DNA of 64,000 nt, taken from positions 183,931 through 247,930 of the forward strand of contig NZ_JAMXMX010000012.1 in NCBI RefSeq assembly GCF_024055725.1, given 5' to 3'. This stretch comes from Actinoallomurus spadix (GTDB lineage: Bacteria; Actinomycetota; Actinomycetes; Streptosporangiales; Streptosporangiaceae). Below, one piece after another: positions 59,617-64,000 of this stretch (positions within the stretch are counted from its first letter, which is position 1; each line of letters starts with the position of its first letter). A model generated the notes under the pieces. It made no database searches. It had not been told where the DNA came from and saw only the letters and a program-made list of their open reading frames with translations. A program made the position numbers and the translations under genes.

Positions 59617-60567
59617 ATGCTTACCATTGTCAGCGGACGGCGGTCCGTGGCCGCGATGCTTCCGATCGCCGGACTGGTGGCCGCACTGGCCGGCTGCGGC
59701 GCGGACTCCGCCAAGGGACTGCCCCCGGCGCCGGGAGCCGCCGGCCCGCCCGGCGACTACCAGCGGGTCATCGACTCCGCGCCGGTCGCCCCCGCGTCGG
59801 CGATCCCGTCGGGGAGCCTGATGGCCAAGATCAAGAGTCGGGGCACGCTGATCGTCGGCGGGACCGACACGGCGGCGCTGTTCTCCCTGAAGGACCCGGT
59901 CAGCGGGAAGACCACAGGCTTCGATGCGGCGCTGTCGGCGATGCTGGCCAAATACATCACCGGCAAGCCGAACACCAAGCTGGTCCAGGTCACCGTGAAC
60001 ACCCGCGAGGCCCTCCTGCAGAACGGAACGGTCGACGCCGTGTTCGCCACCTACACCATCACACCCGAACGGGCGAAGAAGATCGCCTTCGCGGGGCCGT
60101 ACTACTCCTCGGGCGAGGCGATCCTGGTCAAGAAGGGGAACACCCGAATCACCCGGCCGGCGGATCTGAACGGCAGGACCGTGTGCACGGAGAGCAGCTC
60201 CGTCGCCGCCGACGATGTCAAGAAGGTCGCGCCGTCGGCCAAGATCATCCTGTTCGAGCAGAACTCCCAGTGCGTGCAGGCGGTCGAGGACGGAAGGGCC
60301 GACGCGTACGTCCTGGACCAGGCGATCCTGCTGGGCGACGCGTACCGCGACCCGAAGGTGAAGGTGGTCGGCCAGCCGTTCACCAGCGAGCCGTACGGGA
60401 TCGGCCTGCCCAAGGCCTCGCCGGAGATGAAGAGCTTCGTCGACGACTGGCTGAAGCTGATCCAGTCGAACGGCACGTGGGCGAAGCTGTGGCACGCGAC
60501 CATCGGCACCGCGGTCGGCGGCAACCCGCCGGCGCCCCCGGCGATCGGCTCGGTCGCGGGCAGCTGA
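59617..60567 (+). CDS. Amino-acid-binding lipoprotein (glutamate/glutamine-binding type)
   Basis: A 316-residue SBP_bac_3 lipoprotein. The signal peptide ends at lipobox LAGC (Cys27). Family marks are GTLIVGGTDTAALFSLKDP, GFDAALSAMLAKYITG, TYTITPERAKKIAFAGPYY and GRTVCTESSSVAADD. The region after the signal is Pro-rich. It captures the substrate for the two permeases; glutamate-like or gamma-glutamyl compounds are likely, though not proven. The ATG has GAGAG 6 bases before it. Confidence 0.93.
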   Translation: MLTIVSGRRSVAAMLPIAGLVAALAGCGADSAKGLPPAPGAAGPPGDYQRVIDSAPVAPASAIPSGSLMAKIKSRGTLIVGGTDTAALFSLKDPVSGKTTGFDAALSAMLAKYITGKPNTKLVQVTVNTREALLQNGTVDAVFATYTITPERAKKIAFAGPYYSSGEAILVKKGNTRITRPADLNGRTVCTESSSVAADDVKKVAPSAKIILFEQNSQCVQAVEDGRADAYVLDQAILLGDAYRDPKVKVVGQPFTSEPYGIGLPKASPEMKSFVDDWLKLIQSNGTWAKLWHATIGTAVGGNPPAPPAIGSVAGS

Positions 60568-60571
60568 CCCG

Positions 60572-61216
60572 ATGAGCACGATCTTCGCGCACGGCGGGCA
60601 ACTCGCCCATGGAGTCCTGTTGACCATGCTGATGACCGTCCTCGGCTTCGGGTGCGCGCTCGTGGCCGGCGTGGTGCTCGCGGTGTTCCATATCAGCCCC
60701 GTCCCACCCCTGCACCGGCTGGCCGTGGGGTACGTGGCGGTGTTCCGCAACATCCCGCTGCTCGTGTGGCTGGTGCTCTTCGTCTTCGGGCTCCCGGAGA
60801 TCGGGCTGCTGTACCCCCTGTTCGGCACGGTCACCGCCGCGATGGCGCTGTACTGGGCGGCCTTCATTTGCGAGGCCGTCCGGTCCGGGATCCGCACCGT
60901 GCCCCCGGGGCAGATCGAGGCGGCGCGGGCGCTCGGTTTCGGGTTCTCCCAGCTGCTGCGCCACCTCGTCCTGCCGCAGGCGGTGCGGTCGATGGTGCAG
61001 CCGCTGGGCACCGTGTTCATCGCGCTGACGCTGAACACCTCGCTCGCGGCAGCCGTCGGCGTGCGGGAGCTGACCGGCGAGACCCAGTTTTTCACCATCA
61101 CCTACGACATACCGATCCCGGCCTTCGCGGTCACGACCGCGATCTACGTCCTGATCACCCTCGCCGGTGGGCTGCTCACCGGGCGACTGGAGCGGAAGTT
61201 GGCGTTCAAACGGTGA
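60572..61216 (+). CDS. Polar amino-acid ABC transporter permease 1 (HisM/GltJ type)
   Basis: A 214-residue permease with five helices, the HEQRo/His_Glu_Gln family layout. The coupling loop is GQIEAARALGFGFSQLLRH. Its start is five bases after the binding-protein stop. The last four bases (GTGA) overlap the start of the second permease, so the two are made in equal amounts. Confidence 0.93.
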   Translation: MSTIFAHGGQLAHGVLLTMLMTVLGFGCALVAGVVLAVFHISPVPPLHRLAVGYVAVFRNIPLLVWLVLFVFGLPEIGLLYPLFGTVTAAMALYWAAFICEAVRSGIRTVPPGQIEAARALGFGFSQLLRHLVLPQAVRSMVQPLGTVFIALTLNTSLAAAVGVRELTGETQFFTITYDIPIPAFAVTTAIYVLITLAGGLLTGRLERKLAFKR

Positions 61217-62112
61217 ACACCGGCGCGAGCACGTTGTTCGATCTCCCCGGACCGGCGGGCCGGCGGCGCATCCGCATCGCCACGGTCGTCTCCCTGCTGC
61301 TGATCGTCGTTGCGGTCGTCGCGGTGGTGCGACGCCTGACGACCCACGGGATGCTCGCCGCCGACGAGTGGCGCGTGTTCACCCAGTGGCCCACCATCCG
61401 GTTCCTGCTGGGCGGAGTATGGGCGACCGTCCTGGTCACGGTGGTGGCGATGGCGATCGCGCTCCCGGCCGGGGCCCTCGTCGCCCTGGTCCGGCTGTCC
61501 CGGGCCCGGGTGGCACGGGCGCTGGGGCGCGCGTACGTCGAGGTGTTCCGCGCGATTCCCCTGCTGCTGCTCCTGTACATGTTCCTGTTCGGCCTGCCAC
61601 GGCTCGGGCTGACGTTCCCGGTGTTCTGGCAGCTGACCCTGGCGATCGTGCTGAACAACGCGGCCGTCTTCGCCGAGATCCTCCGCGCCGGCATCCTCGC
61701 CGTCGAACGCGGTCAGTCCGAGGCCGCCTCCAGCCTGGGGATGACGTACTGGCAGGCCATGTGGCTCGTGGTGATCCCACAGGCCGTACGGAAGGTGGTC
61801 CCCGCGCTCGTTGGCCAGTCGGTGCGGCTGCTGAAGGACTCCTCGCTCGGTTACGTGGTCAGCTACCTCGAACTGCTGCACCAATCACAGGTATTGGGCG
61901 AGTACTACCACACCGTGCTCCCGACCTATCTGGTCGCTGCCGTCGTATACATCGCCATCAACATAACGTTGTCCCGATTCGCCCATCTGCTGGAGAACCG
62001 GGGGCTGCGCGGAGTCCGGAGGAGGAGACATCCCGAATCCACCGCGCTCGCCGAAAACGCTGCCATTGGCTCGGGTGGTCGCGCGCCGCTGATCGATGAC
62101 TCGACAGTGTGA
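61213..62112 (+). CDS. Polar amino-acid ABC transporter permease 2 (HisQ/GltK type)
   Basis: A 299-residue permease with a long N-terminal arm including one extra helix (about 25-45), then the five-helix core. The coupling loop is GQSEAASSLGMTYWQAMWLV. The C-terminal 35 residues are basic and disordered. It starts with GTG overlapping the previous stop. The amidotransferase gene follows 24 bp later. Confidence 0.93.
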   Translation: MNTGASTLFDLPGPAGRRRIRIATVVSLLLIVVAVVAVVRRLTTHGMLAADEWRVFTQWPTIRFLLGGVWATVLVTVVAMAIALPAGALVALVRLSRARVARALGRAYVEVFRAIPLLLLLYMFLFGLPRLGLTFPVFWQLTLAIVLNNAAVFAEILRAGILAVERGQSEAASSLGMTYWQAMWLVVIPQAVRKVVPALVGQSVRLLKDSSLGYVVSYLELLHQSQVLGEYYHTVLPTYLVAAVVYIAINITLSRFAHLLENRGLRGVRRRRHPESTALAENAAIGSGGRAPLIDDSTV

Positions 62113-62136
62113 TCTCCCGATAGAGAAAGGAATGTC

Positions 62137-62952
62137 ATGTGCCGTCTGCTCGGCCTGGTCTCACGGTCTCCCGGCCGGCTGAACGAGACCCTGGGCGACC
62201 TGCTGAGCCAGTTCACCGAGTTGTCCAGTGAACACGCGGATGGCTGGGGGGTGGCGACGTGGCAGAACGGCGGGTTGGTCACGGCGAAGGGCACCACCCC
62301 GGCCCGGACGAGCCGCGAATACGCGGAGGCGGCCCAGGCGGTGACCGACGCGGCCGTCATGCACATCCGCATGGCCAGTCCCAACCTCTCCGTGGAACTC
62401 GGCAACACCCATCCGTTCCGGCTTGGGGCGCTCGCGTTCGCGCACAACGGATTCTTCACGCCCCCCGACGCGCTGGACGAACTGGTCGATCCCCTCCTGC
62501 TGGCCAAGGCCGCGGGCACCACCGACTCGGAACGCTACTTCCTGCGCATCGTGTCACTGATGCAGGATCAGGACCCGGTGACCGCCATGGCGATCGCCGC
62601 GGCGGAGATTCGGGGCCGGGCCGAGTTCGCCAGTCTGAACTGCCTGCTGATCACCGAGGACTCGCTGTACGCGTACGCGGAGGAGGACCCGCAGTCGGAG
62701 GTCAGCCGGCGACGTGGCCCGGAGTTCTTCCGGATGCGCTACCTGGTCGAGTCGGATCGGATCGTGGTCGCCTCCACCGGCTTCGCCGACGTTTCACCCG
62801 AAGGCGAGCGGTGGCTGCCGCTCCCGTACCGCCAGGTCCTTCAGGTACGGCGCCGGGACCTGCGCGTCTCCGTGCACCGCTTCCCCGGTGCCATCGGAGC
62901 GAGGCAGGGCGCGACGCGCGAAGCGATGACCGAGGCGCAGGTCGTCTCCTGA
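62137..62952 (+). CDS. Class II glutamine amidotransferase-like protein (YafJ/EgtC-type)
   Basis: A 271-residue Ntn hydrolase domain. The nucleophile is Cys2 after Met removal (MCRLLGLVSRSPG); the substrate-binding residues lie in EHADGWGVATW, HIRMASPNLSVELGNTHPF and AFAHNGFF. Family members cleave amide or gamma-glutamyl bonds; EgtC acts on a gamma-glutamyl intermediate of ergothioneine synthesis. The operon link to a polar amino-acid importer suggests it splits an imported gamma-glutamyl compound or glutamine. ATG 62137 has AAAGGAA about 6 bases before it. A hairpin with a T-run follows. Confidence 0.9.
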   Translation: MCRLLGLVSRSPGRLNETLGDLLSQFTELSSEHADGWGVATWQNGGLVTAKGTTPARTSREYAEAAQAVTDAAVMHIRMASPNLSVELGNTHPFRLGALAFAHNGFFTPPDALDELVDPLLLAKAAGTTDSERYFLRIVSLMQDQDPVTAMAIAAAEIRGRAEFASLNCLLITEDSLYAYAEEDPQSEVSRRRGPEFFRMRYLVESDRIVVASTGFADVSPEGERWLPLPYRQVLQVRRRDLRVSVHRFPGAIGARQGATREAMTEAQVVS

Positions 62953-62979
62953 ATTCCTCCTCCACGTACCACCGACGAG

Positions 62980-63009
62980 AGCCCGCGCGCGAAAGCACGC
63001 GGGCTTTTC
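62980..63009 (+). terminator. Intrinsic terminator of the amino-acid importer operon
   Basis: AGCCCGCG (62980-62987) pairs with CGCGGGCT (62998-63005) around a 10-base loop, followed by TTT. It is the most typical intrinsic terminator in the window. Confidence 0.8.
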
Positions 63010-63020
63010 GTTGCGCCTCT

Positions 63021-63212
63021 CAGAACGATTTCGAATCGGTGGCCGCGGCGGAACGCGAAGTCGTCGACGCCTAGGAACCATGGCCTGGCGTCAGCGGCGG
63101 CATGGGGTAGTGACCGGATCATTCTGCGCAGCGTAATCCGGCTCACCGGTACCGCCGGCCGGCACCCCGCCCGTCCGCCCAGCGCCAGTGCGATCGCCTG
63201 CGGGGGCTCGCC
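63021..63212 (-). pseudogene. ISL3-family transposase remnant
   Basis: On the minus strand the frame reads IALALGGRAGCRPAVPVSR, then ITLRRMIRSLPHAAADARPW and FLGVDDFAFRRGHRFEIVL. This is the middle of ISL3-type transposases, where GGRAG, a VSR..LLR.IR.LP block and GVDDFALRRGH with its first catalytic Asp occur in this order. A few residues are missing between GGRAG and PVSR. Both the N-terminal zinc part and the rest of the catalytic domain are absent. No inverted repeats are seen. It is a relic. Confidence 0.65.
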
Positions 63213-63464
63213 CAATCCGATGCTTCGGTGGCCGTAGAGGACGGTCAGGCCTGGCATCGGCGCAAGGTCACACAATTCGTGCAGAGCCGGTTTCGACGTG
63301 TCATCGGCGGTCGCCACAGGTTAAAAGGATGCAATGCCGGGCCCTTTTTGTTTCTGCAATGATACGGGCGTGTTACGAACGTTTCTATTTGCAGGCTTTC
63401 CGTGTTTATGGTTAGTATCGGGAGTTGATTCGGTTCCCAATATCCGGTCCGAGTTGGGTGCGCC
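63213..63464. other. AT-rich stretch without a clear gene
   Basis: This 252-bp region becomes AT-rich from about 63320 to 63450, unlike the rest of the window. Short open frames exist on both strands, but none has good codon bias or a recognisable product. It could be foreign DNA or a promoter region for the frame that follows. Confidence 0.5.
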
Positions 63465-63965
63465 TTGTTGAACGCTTCATGGGATGGTGTCGTCTTCAAT
63501 GACGACAGGCGAAGGCTCTTCCTCGTTCTTATGGGAACGGAGCCTCCGGAAGCCGTGCCGGAGCAGGCTCACGGAGTGGCCCGGCCATTCGAGGATCTGG
63601 CCGAGGTTTTCGGTGGCGTGGCGGCGATCCCGTCCGCCACGGCCGACAGGGCCGGCGGTGTGCTTCCCGCCGAGGTCGTCACCCAGTACCCGGAGACGAT
63701 CCGGGTAGCTGACGGGCGGGGGCACCGGCGCCGGTCACATGAACCAGATCCTCGATGCCGCCAGGGCGATGGCCGGTCGGATGCGGACCTGGTCGCGGGA
63801 GCCGGCCAAGGCGCGAATCCGATGATCCCCAAGCTGGGCGCCCTGGAGTGCGGCCTGGTGATCCGGAGGAGACAGGAGCCGACGCTGATCCATGCCGTCG
63901 TCGATGAGGAGACCGAGCCGGTGTCGTACGACGCCCGGCCGGCCGGTGCCGGAAGGGAGGTCTAG
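63465..63965 (+). CDS. Uncertain reading frame, possibly frameshifted
   Basis: The frame from 63465 gives 166 residues. Residues about 20-85 (RPFEDLAEVFGGVAAIPSAT and following) have sensible codon bias. Residues about 86-120 do not; there the next frame reads MNQILDAARAMAGRMRTW from about 63738 with good bias, ending at a stop near 63826. The last part (PMIPKLGALECGLVIRRRQE onwards) returns to the first frame. So it is either a pseudogene with two shifts or two overlapping short genes. I do not recognise the product. The stop lies two bases before the next ATG. Confidence 0.3.
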   Translation: MLNASWDGVVFNDDRRRLFLVLMGTEPPEAVPEQAHGVARPFEDLAEVFGGVAAIPSATADRAGGVLPAEVVTQYPETIRVADGRGHRRRSHEPDPRCRQGDGRSDADLVAGAGQGANPMIPKLGALECGLVIRRRQEPTLIHAVVDEETEPVSYDARPAGAGREV

Positions 63966-63967
63966 TC

Positions 63968-64000
63968 ATGGGTGACAAGTACGCGACCACTATGGATGGC
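63968..64000 (+). CDS. Start of a gene cut by the window end
   Basis: Eleven codons, MGDKYATTMDG, preceded by GGAAGGGAGG 5-8 bases upstream. The sequence resembles the beginning of small secreted WXG100-type proteins, but is too short to assign. Confidence 0.5.
   Translation, partial: MGDKYATTMDG

Noticed and set aside
63245..63499. 84-codon minus-strand frame in the AT-rich stretch
   Set aside because: Composition differs from all genes here, no start signal, no similarity recognised; left as intergenic.

Overview
This is a high-GC actinomycete chromosome segment. Third codon positions are mostly G or C, GTG starts are common, and it carries a mycothiol-ligase end (mshC), a complete Pup-proteasome locus, TatA/TatC and a HelY-type helicase. 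The gene order around metH and the proteasome genes fits Streptosporangiales/Thermomonosporaceae or a relative. That placement is inference from synteny, not a measured phylogeny. I see no rRNA, tRNA or CRISPR array.

Left part (1-8.3 kb): the 3' end of mshC, a PAC2-family gene, a universal stress protein, cobalamin-dependent methionine synthase metH, a MauE/redoxin pair, a HAD phosphatase and a small membrane protein. From 8.5 to 16.5 kb lies an oligopeptide-type ABC operon (permease, binding lipoprotein, permease, two ATPases), ended by a strong hairpin, then a second, orphan paralogue of the binding protein with its own AT-rich promoter region. From 16.5 to 21.9 kb on the minus strand there is a histidine kinase/response regulator pair followed by a MacB-like ABC ATPase and FtsX-type permease.

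Core (22-45 kb): RecB-like Fe-S nuclease and site-2 protease (divergent), tRNA m1A58 methyltransferase, Mpa/ARC, dop, pup, a broken endonuclease VII gene, prcB, prcA, pafA, two tandem-FKBP proteins, a cysteine-containing ArsR/COG2345-type regulator, a DUF3291 protein, a DUF3866 protein, pafB, pafC, tatA, tatC and helY. Together these encode pupylation, depupylation, ATP-driven unfolding and proteolysis, plus the DNA-damage regulator PafBC. Pup is encoded already ending in Gly-Gly-Glu.

Right part (45-64 kb): Crp-family regulator, small membrane protein, 5'-3' exonuclease, ANTAR-PAS-PP2C phosphatase, M24 peptidase, LarA-like racemase, acyl-CoA dehydrogenase, Lrp regulator, an uncharacterised coupled pair (67-aa duplicated protein plus membrane protein), hemolysin III, dihydrolipoyl dehydrogenase, and a LysR-controlled polar amino-acid ABC importer with a class II glutamine amidotransferase. 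The last kilobase is less orderly: an ISL3-type transposase remnant, an AT-rich stretch, a frame-switching reading frame and the first codons of another gene.

A TAGnnT hexamer sits 6-8 bases before the start codon of about ten genes, indicating widespread leaderless transcription. The points most worth following are the decayed nuclease between pup and prcB, the small duplicated WLLVFL protein with its coupled membrane partner, and a dispersed TAC-N3-GTAAAGG element found near pafA, after the DUF3291 gene and before the small-protein pair.
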